The notes under the pieces were generated by a model. That model was not told the origin of the DNA, ran no database searches, and worked only from the letters and a program-made list of their open reading frames with translations. Both the position numbers and the translations under genes were made by a program. Positions 54,800-64,000 of a DNA stretch of 64,000 nucleotides are shown piece by piece. Source of the stretch: Symsagittifera roscoffensis (taxonomy: Eukaryota; Xenacoelomorpha; Acoela; Convolutidae). Location: assembly GCF_963678635.1 (NCBI RefSeq), contig NC_087062.1:32895651-32959650 (forward strand). Reading direction: 5' to 3'. Numbering within the stretch: position 1 is the first letter of the stretch; each line of letters begins with the position of its first letter.

Positions 54800-56866
54800 G
54801 GGTTCGTTCTTTTGGAGTGTTCCAATCGAGGGAAGTCTTTTTCTTTAAGACTAAGTTTTAGTTATCTGATACTGAAAGCATCACTGCTCTTTTATAAAAT
54901 ATTGCTTGATCTTATGCGAGGCAGATATTTGATACGTCTGTAGCGGTAAAGTGATACTGAACAAAAAGATTGCTGTCACCTATAGGGTGTTCTTATCTAG
55001 TTATCAATTGTGTTTTGTGTGTTATTGTAATATCCTGAAAAGATTCTTGATATTGTTATACCAGGAAACTGAGTGGAGTTGGTAATATCCTAACACTAAG
55101 CAGGCCCTTTGTTTAGCTCGAGCTGAGTCACTAATAGTATCTCGAAGAGACTGAAGGGATTTTTTTTGGTATTAACGGATTTGAGTGAGTAGACTTGAGC
55201 AAGTTTTTTTCGAATTTAATAGTGGAATTTGTGTAATGCCGTCAAATTTTTTTTACAGCGCAGCGCAGAGACTCGTTAAGAGTAAAAAGTAAGATTCCCA
55301 GGCTGAGCACGGGGACTACGCAAAACTTTAAAACACGGCGTAGTCGATCCACTATTAGTAGCATTTCCGACGTTTTTGCTGACGAAGCAACGACTAGAGA
55401 TCATGCTAGTCTTTCAGTGAGCGGAATGAAACTGAGAAGACTAAGTTTTAATTAAGTTCTTTAAGACTAAGTTTTAATTATCTGTTACTGAAACCATCAC
55501 TGCTCTTTATAAAATATTTCTTGATCTTAAGATTCCCAGGCTGAGCACGGCGACTACGTAAAAGTTTAAAACACGGCGTAGCCGATCCACGATTAGCAGC
55601 ATTTCCGACGTTTTTGCTGACGAAGCAACGACTAGAGATCAAGCTGGTCTTTCAGTGAGCGGAATGAAACTGAGAAGACTAAGTTTTAATTAAGATCTTT
55701 AAGACTAAGTTTTAATTATCTGTTACTGAAACCATCACTGCTCTTTTATAAAATTTCGCTTGATCTTAAGATTTCCAGGCTGAGCACGGGGACTACGCGA
55801 AAGTTTAAAACACGGCGTAGCCGATCCACGATTAGCAGCATTTCCGACGTTTTTGCTAAACCATCACTGCTCTTTTATAAAACATTGCTTAATCTTAAGC
55901 GAGGCAGATATTTGATACGTCTGTAGCGGTAAAGTGATACTGAACAAAAAGATCGCTGTCATCTATAGGGTGTTCTTATCTAGTTATCAATTGTGTTTTG
56001 TGTGTTATTGTAATATCCTGAAAAGATAAGTGATATTGTTATACCAGGAAACTGAGTGGAGTTGCTAATATCCTAACACTAAGCAGGCGCTTTGTTTAGC
56101 TCGAGCTGAGTCACTAATAGTATCTCGAAGAGACTGAAGGGATATTTTTTGGTATTAACGGACTTGAGTGAGTAGACTTGAGCAAGTTTTTTTCGAATTT
56201 AATTTTGGAACTTGTGTAATGCCGTCAAAATTTTTTGCAGCGCAGCGCAGAGACTCGTTAAGAGTAAAAACTAAGATTCCCAGGCTGAGCACGGGGACTA
56301 CGCGAAAACTTAAAACACGGCGTAGCCGATCCACTATTAGCAGCATTTCCGACGTGTTTGCTGACAAAGCAACGACTAGAGATCAAGCTGGTCTTTCATT
56401 GAGCGGAATGAAACTGAGAAGATTAAGTTTTATTTAAAATCTTTAAGACTAAGTTTTAATTATCTGTTACTGAAACCATCACTGCTCTTTATAAAATATT
56501 TCTTGATCTTAAGATTCCCAGGCTGAGCACGGGGACTACGCCAAAGCTTAAAACACGGCGTAGTCGATCCACGATTAGCAGCATTTTCGACCGACGTTTT
56601 CGCTAAACCATCACTGCTCTTTTATAAAATATTGCTTGATCTTAAGCGAGGCAGGTATTTGATACGTCTGTAGCGGTAAAGTGATACTGAACAAAAAGAT
56701 AGATGCCACCTATAGGGTGTTCTTATCTAGTTATCAATTGTGTTTTGTGTGTTATTGTAATATCCTGAAAAGATTTGTGATGTTGTTATACCAGGAAACA
56801 GAGTGGATAATTGAAACTTAGTCTTAAAGAAAAAGACTTCCCTCGATTGGAACACTCCAAAAGAAC
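54800..56866. repeat. Tandem-repeat array bounded by ~62-bp inverted repeats
   Basis: The outer arms (about 54800-54862 and 56805-56866) are inverted copies that include tttggagtgttccaatcgag and aagtctttttctttaagact. Between them are three copies of a segment with atttgatacgtctgtagcgg (54875-55255, 55857-56250, 56607-56815). There are also five copies of a ~85-bp segment with cccaggctgagcacgg and acacggcgtag (55290, 55530, 55770, 56274, 56513). A frame at 56168-56437 is built entirely from these repeats. Confidence 0.85.
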
Positions 56867-57894
56867 GAAGTGATGAGAAGAACCTCACTGGTGATGAAGG
56901 ACGAAGTGCTGAGGCCGAACCGGCGAGCGGGATACCAACGGACCCCTTCGAGGAGGGGGAGCAAACGCTGACCCCGCCCGACTACCACCATCACGCGGAC
57001 CTGGAAGAGCCAGGCGAGGGCTTTGAACAGGAGGAAGTTGAAAGAACGGAGGAGGCCTCGGAGTGTTCCGAGGTTGAACCGCGAGAAGAACTATTGTTCA
57101 AGGGAACATCCAAATCAGAGACTAAGAGTAACAGGGGGAGAAAGGAACAGTCCTATCCAGTTAAACAGGGCAAGAATCCGATAATGTCTAGCATAAGTCC
57201 GAGGGATGATCAATCAAGTTCAAAAGCAAAGAGAAGCTTCAAGACGATGTACGGCGAACGCATGAGGTCGCCCCGAACTGACGGATTGTTCTGTGAATAT
57301 GACGGTCTGGTGCTCATGCACTCGGACATGGACTTCACACCTAGCCCGAGACAGGAGAAGAGCAAAAAAGCGTTGTCGGACTCGCCAACTAGACCAATGT
57401 GAGAGGGAAAGACGATGGGAGCGTCGTCCACATACGACAACTTAATGGTGTCGATGGACACACGGAAGGGTGGTGCATCGTCGAGTTCCAGGCTGCAACC
57501 TCAAATCACGACATCGGCTCTTGGTCTTGCTCCAATGCTGGGAACGGCTAGCGACATGAGTGGCATGTTTGCCGGTGTAATGACAGGCCTCGAAGAGCTG
57601 CGACGGGACATGACTAAGAAAATAGATCGAGTCAAAGAGAGGGCCCAGCAAGGTCAAGAGAAGTTGCGAAATGAGCTTACGGTTTTAAAGTCACAGGCAA
57701 GAACCGATCAGGCCCAATTGATTCGGAACACCGATCAATGCTTAGCACAGAGCTTGGCTCTAGCAGCCAAGGAGTCAGAAGAAAGAGACAGTAAGATGGC
57801 GAGGGAGATCGAGCGATCGTTGAACGATCATGACGATACCTATGATTATACAATGACCAGCCTGGAAAAAAGTTTGATGCCAAATCTGACCTGA
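56815..57894 (+). pseudogene. Gypsy gag, N-terminal part
   Basis: Open frame from just after a TGA at 56812, with no ATG until 57094. It is interrupted by TGA at 57400-57402 and then continues in the same frame to 57894. The first part is acidic (EEGEQTLTPPDYHHHADLEE) and the second has a long charged, coiled-coil-like helix (about 57590-57860: LEELRRDMTKKIDRVKERAQ). This is typical of the matrix-like region of gag. Its frame begins inside the right arm of the inverted repeat. Confidence 0.65.
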
Positions 57895-58192
57895 TGATGC
57901 GAAAGCTAGACGAAATCTTAAACGGTAGCAATCGGGAGGAGCGTCTTCCCCGAGAGAAGACTCACGCCAGGCGACTGATGCAGATGGAGCTCACCGCTAC
58001 GCCGGGGCCCAGCCGGGGTCAAGAACAAAGTTTGAGTCCAATCGCAGGTAGAGACCCAGGGCAGCCCCGTCATTGCCGGGTTGGACGAGCCCAGTCCCAA
58101 CGGAGGCGGATGCCACTTCGGGGACACGATTGCCTACTGTACCACAAGCCAGATCAGTGCCAGATCTGACTACCGTCTCGTAAGACACAACG
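57894..58192 (+). pseudogene. Gypsy gag, frameshifted linker
   Basis: A frame at 57894-58169 directly follows a frameshift (MMRKLDEILNGSNREERL). It continues the gag linker with proline- and glycine-rich sequence. It ends at a stop before the capsid-domain frame. Confidence 0.5.
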
Positions 58193-58687
58193 ATGTACGC
58201 CTCAATGTTTGAGCCCCTGAATAGATCTCTTGAAACGTTCATCACCAAACTCTCGAAGTCGACCGAGAGAGGAGAGAAGTCAAGAAGGACACTCAAAAAG
58301 CCGAAATCTTACAAGGAGGAGTCAGATGGCTGCATCGACACCTGGATAGAGGTGATTAAATTACATTTTGAGGAAGATAATCTCTCAAAGAAACAGGAAT
58401 GCAGCGCATTGACAAGCAACCTGGAGGGTACCGCCCTAAGTTGTGTAATGGCGAAATGGACTAATGAACGAGATAGCGCTCGCAAGATATTCGACATCTT
58501 GCTGAATCATTTTGGCTCTGGTTTACAAGGGCATCAAGCTATGGTGAAAATCGAAAAGAGGCATCAAAGAGAAGACGAGTCCATAGATAAGTTTTTGGAT
58601 GACCTTGAGTTACTCAGAAGGAGAAGCAATCCCGATGAGAGAATATCGAGCGAAACTTGGCAATCGCCTCGTTCATGGATGGAGTAA
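58193..58687 (+). pseudogene. Gypsy gag, capsid domain
   Basis: It contains the retrotransposon gag (capsid) pattern CIDTWIEVIKLHFEEDNL.., LTSNLEGTAL.., LLNHFGSG and ESIDKFLDDLELLRRR. These correspond to the conserved WxxxxxxxF, L.G.A and F..L...R positions of Ty3/Gypsy capsids. A frameshift near 58600 moves the remainder into the next frame. Confidence 0.75.
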
Positions 58688-59012
58688 AGAGCGTGAGCTG
58701 AAAACCATGTTGGCCACGCACTTCACCATGTCGCTTGACCAGGTGCCCACGCCCGATGATTCGCGCATGAAGTCACGTGAGTATTTGCTCATAAAACCAA
58801 GGGCGCAAAATCGTTATAGCAATTATGGAAACTACAGCGGAACAAACACTGGCGCGAACTCCAGTTGCTATAGACCTCGTGACGACATGGATAAAAGGAG
58901 GTCATGTAAGAATTGTTGTTCGATGGACCACTATAATTCCGCCTGTTCTGCTTACAAACAAAACATGAAAACTATAGGCTATTTTCTTGAGGAAGTTTGT
59001 TGCGACCGATGA
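58599..59012 (+). pseudogene. Gypsy gag, nucleocapsid with zinc knuckle
   Basis: From about 58660 the frame continues gag (LVHGWSKERELKTMLATHF). It then has an intact CX2CX4HX4C knuckle with C at 58905, C at 58914, H at 58929 and C at 58944 (CKNCCSMDHYNSAC). It overlaps the next frame by 26 bases, so a frameshift joins it to pol. Confidence 0.8.
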
Positions 59013-61293
59013 GGACCAGGAAAAGTATGTGAGAGGACACATAATGAGATATGGACCAAGATGCTTCTTCAGCAACTTTGAGGGATATTTCAAGTCGTAC
59101 TGCACTCAATTCTGGGATGCAGTGGCGGACGCGAAGCATCTCCGCCATGAGAAGGCACTTTCGGAGGTCAAGGCAAGTCGAGCCCGCCTGATGAATGAAG
59201 CCAAAACACGAAAGAAAGAGGTGAAAACAGACATCTTCACAACCAAAAAGATGAAACCTTACCTGAGGAAGCAATTGCTTCGAGCCTGGAGGCGGAGTCA
59301 ACGTGTCAACGAGCTCAAGGTGGATTATAGCCTAGCGGCACGGACTGCATTGCAGAATGTCCAGCAAGAAATGGCCACCAAAGAGGTTGAGCATTGGGTA
59401 AGGTCAGAATTAGAGAACACAGAGCAACGTGAGATACTAGACATTCTGGGAAGATCGACGAATGAGGAGGATAACCAGGAAACCAGGGAGCATGGTCTAA
59501 AGCTGAATGTCATCTCGGGGAAGACCTTTGGAATGACAAGAGAAGTGACGAAAATAATGTCAATCATATCGGTCGCGGGCCATCAAGTGGTGAAGAACTT
59601 GAGCGAGCCGTCGGAGATCACGCCAGTACACCTGGACATCTACGGGTATTACCTAAGAGATAAGGATCCCAACTTGGACTCAAGAGCAGTGCGAGCGTTG
59701 CTCACATCAGGAGGTCCAAGACTAAAGAAAGTAGATGGACATCACATCAAAGTCCATGGCTCATATCCGATCTTAATGAACGTGGATGGAACAAACATTT
59801 ACACCAAAGCTCACGTGACTGTTGCAGCTAACCAGGTGGGTCGGATCTACATTGGTCTTGAGGAGCTTAAGGTCCGACGAATCGGACTCAACTCCATGCT
59901 CGAACAGGACGCCGTCCACATAGGCTGTGAAGCCGACCTGGCCGCGCATGTTCTGGACGTGCAGGGTAGACAACTCTCCGTGAAGGGACTATTAGACACC
60001 GGGGTAGTGGTCAGTGTCATGCCTGTGAGCACCTGGACCGACACGGGTTTTGATAGGTCGCATTTGATTCCGACTAACATCAGACTGGCAGCGGCTAATC
60101 AGGGTGCAAAATACGTGACCGGAAGGAGCCCTATCATGTCGTTGCTGCTAGGAGGGAGACATCTGTGGATAATTTTCCTGGTCGTCGAGAATCTTGACGA
60201 GTCCAACCAGTTCATCCTAGGACTGGATTTTTTGCGCAACTTCGATGTATCGATTGACCTCAACGACGGGTTGATAAGAATCAAGGACCCTGAGAGGAAG
60301 TATGAAAAGAAACCAATTAATAAAATCCTGATTAACCAAGTGAAGGTGCCAATTTTCCTAGATAGGAAGGTTAGGTTAAAACCACATCAGACTGTAATAG
60401 CGACAATTAGAATGAGGAACCAAAGTGAGCTTAGCAACAACAGACAGGTGTGTCTGGTTCCAAATCCCAACAGTAATAACTCAGGTATCTTAGGAAAATG
60501 CTTCTCACTCACTCAGAGCGGACTGTGTGTGAGTGTGTTGTTGAACACAGAGGCAACCACGGTGATGATACAACGAGGAAAGAAGCGTTGCTACGCATTT
60601 TCTCTGAACACAGACTATCAATGTGTGGAGAACTTTAAAAGATTTGAGGTAACTAAGTGTCCCTTGCATGCCAACCAAGAATGCATACTAAAGAGGATAA
60701 GTGAAATGAAATCTTCTAAAAAATTGTTTGCAATGAAGTCAGAGACAGACGATGGGCTGTCTAGTTGCTCAAATTTTCCTGGGAGATCGACAGAAAAAAA
60801 ATTAGCAGCGGACAAGCCAGTCCTACATGAGATAGAGTGTTTAAGAGGCAAGATAGTGGATAAGGAACTGGACTCGCTCAGAGCGGTGTCAAATCGAAAC
60901 GAAGACGTTTTTTCGAGGCATGAGGCCGATATAGGTTGCTGCAATTCTGTAGAGCATGAGATCGAAATAGAAGAGGGCTCAGTACTTCACAGAGAAGGGG
61001 CAAGGAGAATGACCCAACACAAATCAGAAGCATGCAGAAAAGAAATTGAAGTGCTAATGAAATATGACATGATCGAACCGTCGAAGTCCCCGCGGGCTTG
61101 CGGCGTGGTCATGGCAAAAAAAAGGGGGCAACTTAGGTCTTGTTGTGACTTCCGCTACTTGAATGCGGTAACGATAAAGGACGCATACCCGATTACCCGC
61201 ATCGACGAGAGCCTCTTCAAGTTAGGAGATGCAAAATTCTTCACGACGTTGGGTTTCGGCTCTGCGCTCTGGCAGGTGCCCCTCAGAAATTAG
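58987..61293 (+). pseudogene. Gypsy protease and N-terminal reverse transcriptase
   Basis: A 768-codon open frame. After about 330 residues of uncharacterised sequence comes a retropepsin-like protease with the active-site DTG (59995-60003, LLDTGVVVSVMP) and FILGLDFLRNF. Reverse transcriptase begins at about 60960 with VEHEIEIEEGS, IEPSKSPRACGVVMAKK and CCDFRYLNAVTIKDAYPI. The usual LDLxSGFWQ block reads LGFGSALWQVPL. It ends at TAG, 61291. The long N-terminal extension before the protease is unusual for Ty3/Gypsy pol. Confidence 0.85.
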
Positions 61294-61347
61294 AATCAAG
61301 AGAATACAGGCTTTGTGTGCGAGCTGAGGCTGTACTAGTGGAAAACA

Positions 61348-61767
61348 ATGCCGTTTGGATTATGCAATGCGACGGCTACGCTCCAACAATTAATGGCTCA
61401 GGGACGAAAGTATGGCAACCTCATAATGTGTTACGTTGATGATGTGGTCATTGCGACACCTACGCTGGAGGACCATTTAAAGAGGCTAGACGAGGTCTTT
61501 GGTTGCATGAAACAAGCGGGTCTCAAGTGCAAACCTTCAAAGTGCGAAATCTTGAGGGACTCATTCAGTTATCTAGGCCGCCTTGTTGACAAACACGGGG
61601 TCAGGCCAGATCCCGAAGCGGTTGAAGCGGTGTTGACATGGAAAGCACCGAAGACCGACACGCAACTGATGAGCATCCTTGGATTCGCTACTTACTACCG
61701 AGAGTTCATCAAGGGGTATGCAGACAAAATATACCTCATGAAGAAACTGACACGAAAAAAAGCATGA
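61348..61767 (+). pseudogene. Gypsy reverse transcriptase, C-terminal part
   Basis: In the same frame as the previous segment, after two in-frame stops. It encodes MPFGLCNATATLQQLMAQ, the catalytic YVDD (61432-61443), FSYLGRLVDKHGVRPDPEAV and LGFATYYREFIKGYAD. These are the palm, thumb and connection of a Ty3/Gypsy enzyme. A shift near 61765 passes reading to the RNase H frame. Confidence 0.88.
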
Positions 61768-62351
61768 AATTCTACTGGACTGACGAGGCTCAGGTCTCCT
61801 TTGAGAAAATCAAGCGCGAACTCTGCGAGGCTCCGGTCCTCGGCATGCCGACAGAAAAGGGGATGTTCTTGTTAGATACGGACGCCTCAGTGGTTGCGAT
61901 ATCGGGCATACTTCATCAAGAACAAGAATGGAACGCGAGAACCGTTCTCCGAACAATAGCCTATGGAAGTAAGGTCCTAAGCCACACTGAAATGAAGTAC
62001 GGTGCACCAAAAGCGGAGATGTTTGCGGTGATCACTTTCCTGGAAAAATACAGAGCCTACTTAGGGAGTGCTCCCTTCAAGTTGCGTGTGGACAATCGTG
62101 CTCTTGCCTGGCTGAAAACCTAATCAACGGACCATAGCTATATTGGTCGTTGGATTGTGCGCCTTGACGGATACCACATGATCATAGAGCATCGAACCCG
62201 TGATAAGCACCAGAATGCCGATAGCCTAGGCAAAAAGACGGAATTTTATGAGCGACTAGAAGAGAGGCAGGCCAGCCAAGCGGAGATTAAGGATGGATTT
62301 TCATTTTTCATTCCTGGACAAAGAAACCTACGACGAACTGCCACTATCTAG
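61768..62351 (+). pseudogene. Gypsy RNase H
   Basis: Read in the frame open from 61638 to 62123 and again from 62157. It encodes FYWTDEAQVSFEKIKRELCE, the RNase H start LLDTDASVVAISGILHQEQ (DTDAS at 61875-61889), AYGSKVLSHTEMKYG, LRVDNRALAWLK and IIEHRTRDKHQNADSL. The aspartate and glutamate positions look intact. A stop at 62121 and a shift after 62300 break it. Confidence 0.85.
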
Positions 62352-62938
62352 ATGGCTCGACAAGTCAGGGCATCCCATACCAGGACATCCCGAACTTTCC
62401 GTGGAAGTTGCTGCGGAGATAAAAATGTTGTCGCGAGGTGATCCGGTCCCGTTGGACTTGATGGTTTGATCAAACCTAGTTCAACAAGAACTGACCAGGC
62501 TGGGCATCAACAGCATAGCCCTGATGAACAAGACGGTAAACGTGGCACCGGAAGTCATGTTGAAACTCTGTGAACTGCTAGACAGAGATTTTGAACAGTA
62601 TGATCATGAGTGGATGGAGACTATGAAACGATTGACCATCACTGAAAGAACGAAGAAAAGGCGTGTAACCATCCGGAGTCGGGATGTTGAACGAAACTGC
62701 CGGTCGATAGTGAATCAGCTAGTGAACTCAATGCCCAAGAATGTCTTGTTGAGGACTTCGTACACGGAACATAGGGAAGCAACGAACGTTTAAACCACTG
62801 AGGAAGTCAGGATCAAGTCAAAATTTCAATTCACCGAGGCAAAACAAGAGTACGAGCCGTGCTCGGACAGCTCATCTCTAGACGAGACATTGTCCGGGGA
62901 ATCATGCGCTTTCGGGCCCCGGCAGGACGACTTGTCCG
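62352..62938 (+). pseudogene. Gypsy pol linker between RNase H and integrase
   Basis: Open with one stop at 62467 and another after 62790. It includes LPLSRWLDKSGHPIPGHPE and the frame 62524-62793. No catalytic motif is recognised. A long linker between RNase H and integrase is odd for Ty3/Gypsy and may be lineage-specific. Confidence 0.6.
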
Positions 62939-63035
62939 GTGAGTCAAATTCAACGCAACCAAGCGACAGAATTTTGTCCGGGGAGTCGAATTCAACTCGA
63001 CCAAGGGACAAAATTTTGTCCAGGGAGTCGAGAAA
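62880..63035. repeat. Coding tandem repeats in the pol linker
   Basis: Three to four copies of a ~45-bp unit containing gagtcgaattcaactcgacc and attttgtccggg, encoding SGESNST.PSDRIL-like repeats. They sit at a frame change, so slippage here may have caused one of the breaks. Confidence 0.75.
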
Positions 63036-64000
63036 CAATCACAGACAGGTTGGAGTGTAGTGATGTAGAATCCGCCGGCTCGAGTGATGACTCAAGGACT
63101 CAGTCCGGGGAGAATACATCGGAAACTACTTTCAATTCTGATGTCTCGGAGATTGCGATTCGATCCTTGTTGGTGGAATGGAAACAGCGCCGGTTGGACC
63201 GGCAGATGCATCAGGACACGGACAGAGACAGGTATACCTCCGATGAGGAGGGCACTGTAGTGGATAATGCCGCAGATGAGCTTGAACTGATAGCAGTGTC
63301 AAAACGTTCAACCAGATTACTTCCCCATGGTACGGTCGTCCGTACCAAACTGGAACAATCTGTGCAGGAAGCAGCACCTTTGAAGAAGATACGGTGTGTC
63401 AAGTTGATGAATGATGCCCATGGCCCGGAGATAATAAGCGGACAATTAAACGCGACAAAGATGTATCTGAAAGCCAGATACCGGCTGTCGGATCTCTTAA
63501 GGGCTCAACGAAATGATAAAATGACGAGAAATCTGAAGAGATGGATTGAGAACGGAGCACCTGACGAAGGGGATCTAGAGGAAGACAGCTATAAGATCTT
63601 GAAGCAATTTTATCTGAAGAGAAAAGATTTGCTGTACTTGAATAAAGTTGGAATCGTAGCCTGTAAACGCAAAGAAGAGGACAAAGTCCTTTACAAGTAT
63701 AGTTCAATAGTGTTACCACAGTTATACCAGACCAAATTGTTCTTTCATTCACGTGATCAAATCGGCCATCAAGGCGTGGACAAATTGTACAACAGGATAC
63801 AGGAAAAATTCGAATGGCGTAATTTGAAGAAGGCTTGTGAAAAATGGATCTCTGCGTGTTTGTCGTGTCAACAGGCGAAGGACCCCAGGAAACCGAGGAT
63901 CCCCCTGCAGTCAATAGAGTCATAAGGGTTCAACGAATTGGTGCAAATTGATCATCAGAAGATATGCATGACAGCCACGGGCAACAGTCAAGTGCAGGTA
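62939..64000 (+). pseudogene. Gypsy integrase, N-terminal zinc domain, truncated by window
   Basis: Open from 62939 to a TAA at 63923-63925. After about 200 residues of charged linker it encodes the HHCC zinc domain: H at 63746, H at 63767 (HX6H), then C at 63857 and C at 63866 (CLSC). In the same frame past the stop, FNELVQIDHQKI begins the catalytic core with its first aspartate near the window edge. The rest lies outside. Confidence 0.85.

Larger units (their letters stand above)
53890..64000 (+). mobile_element. Degenerate Ty3/Gypsy LTR retrotransposon, cut by the window edge
   Basis: Order gag, protease, reverse transcriptase, RNase H, integrase defines Ty3/Gypsy. Frames are broken by stops at 57400, 61291 and about 61336 and by frameshifts near 57890, 58600, 59000, 61765, 62300 and 62900. 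The 5' end is not fixed: the repeat-rich leader starts at about 53.9 kb and the 3' LTR lies outside the window, so the LTRs cannot be paired. Codon use and GC content differ clearly from the AT-rich host introns. Confidence 0.88.

Noticed and set aside
56168-56437. A small gene at 56168-56437
   Set aside because: The frame consists of units of the repeat array, and the equivalent frames in the other copies are broken.
54800-56866. A CRISPR array
   Set aside because: The repeats are long, imperfect and unevenly spaced, the genome is eukaryotic and no cas gene is present.
58972-60284. Minus-strand frames at 58972-60284
   Set aside because: They lie opposite the well-supported pol frame and have no recognisable motif.

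Overview
The window is nuclear DNA of an animal. It is AT-rich and carries two spliced host genes with canonical GT-AG introns, tRNA-derived SINE-like repeats, CR1-like non-LTR retrotransposons, hAT-like DNA transposons and a Ty3/Gypsy LTR retrotransposon. No bacterial features are present. The species cannot be named from sequence alone; an invertebrate with a repeat-rich genome fits best.

Two host genes lie on the minus strand. RMC1 (stop at 392, start at 21224) can be assembled from ten exons that join in phase into about 753 codons; it encodes the third subunit of the MON1-CCZ1 Rab7 exchange factor. PUS1 (stop at 35423, start near 50323) has three coding exons, about 419 codons, and encodes a TruA-family pseudouridine synthase. 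The two genes are transcribed in the same direction and are separated by about 14 kb. They have no functional link beyond proximity.

Most of the rest is mobile DNA. Five elements can be delimited by target-site duplications: four hAT-like elements with 8-bp duplications (964-1363, 21534-21938, 34717-35126, 37604-38039) and one terminal-inverted-repeat element with a perfect 9-bp duplication (39410-39866). Three degenerate non-LTR reverse transcriptase copies sit at 12.1, 30.2 and 48.1 kb. The large PUS1 intron holds retroelement debris, including a broken envelope-like reading frame (42.1-45.0 kb) and an integrase-like fragment (46.6 kb). Several repeat families end in, or contain, short perfect hairpins.

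From about 53.9 kb to the right edge is a degenerate plus-strand Ty3/Gypsy element. Its unusually repetitive 5' region is followed by gag, protease, reverse transcriptase, RNase H and the integrase zinc domain. It has several stops and frameshifts and runs off the window.

The most unusual structure is the 18.96-20.84 kb block: three separate palindromes whose centres all carry nearly the same ~46-65 bp core. The inverted-repeat-bounded array at 54.8-56.87 kb, just upstream of gag, is also striking.
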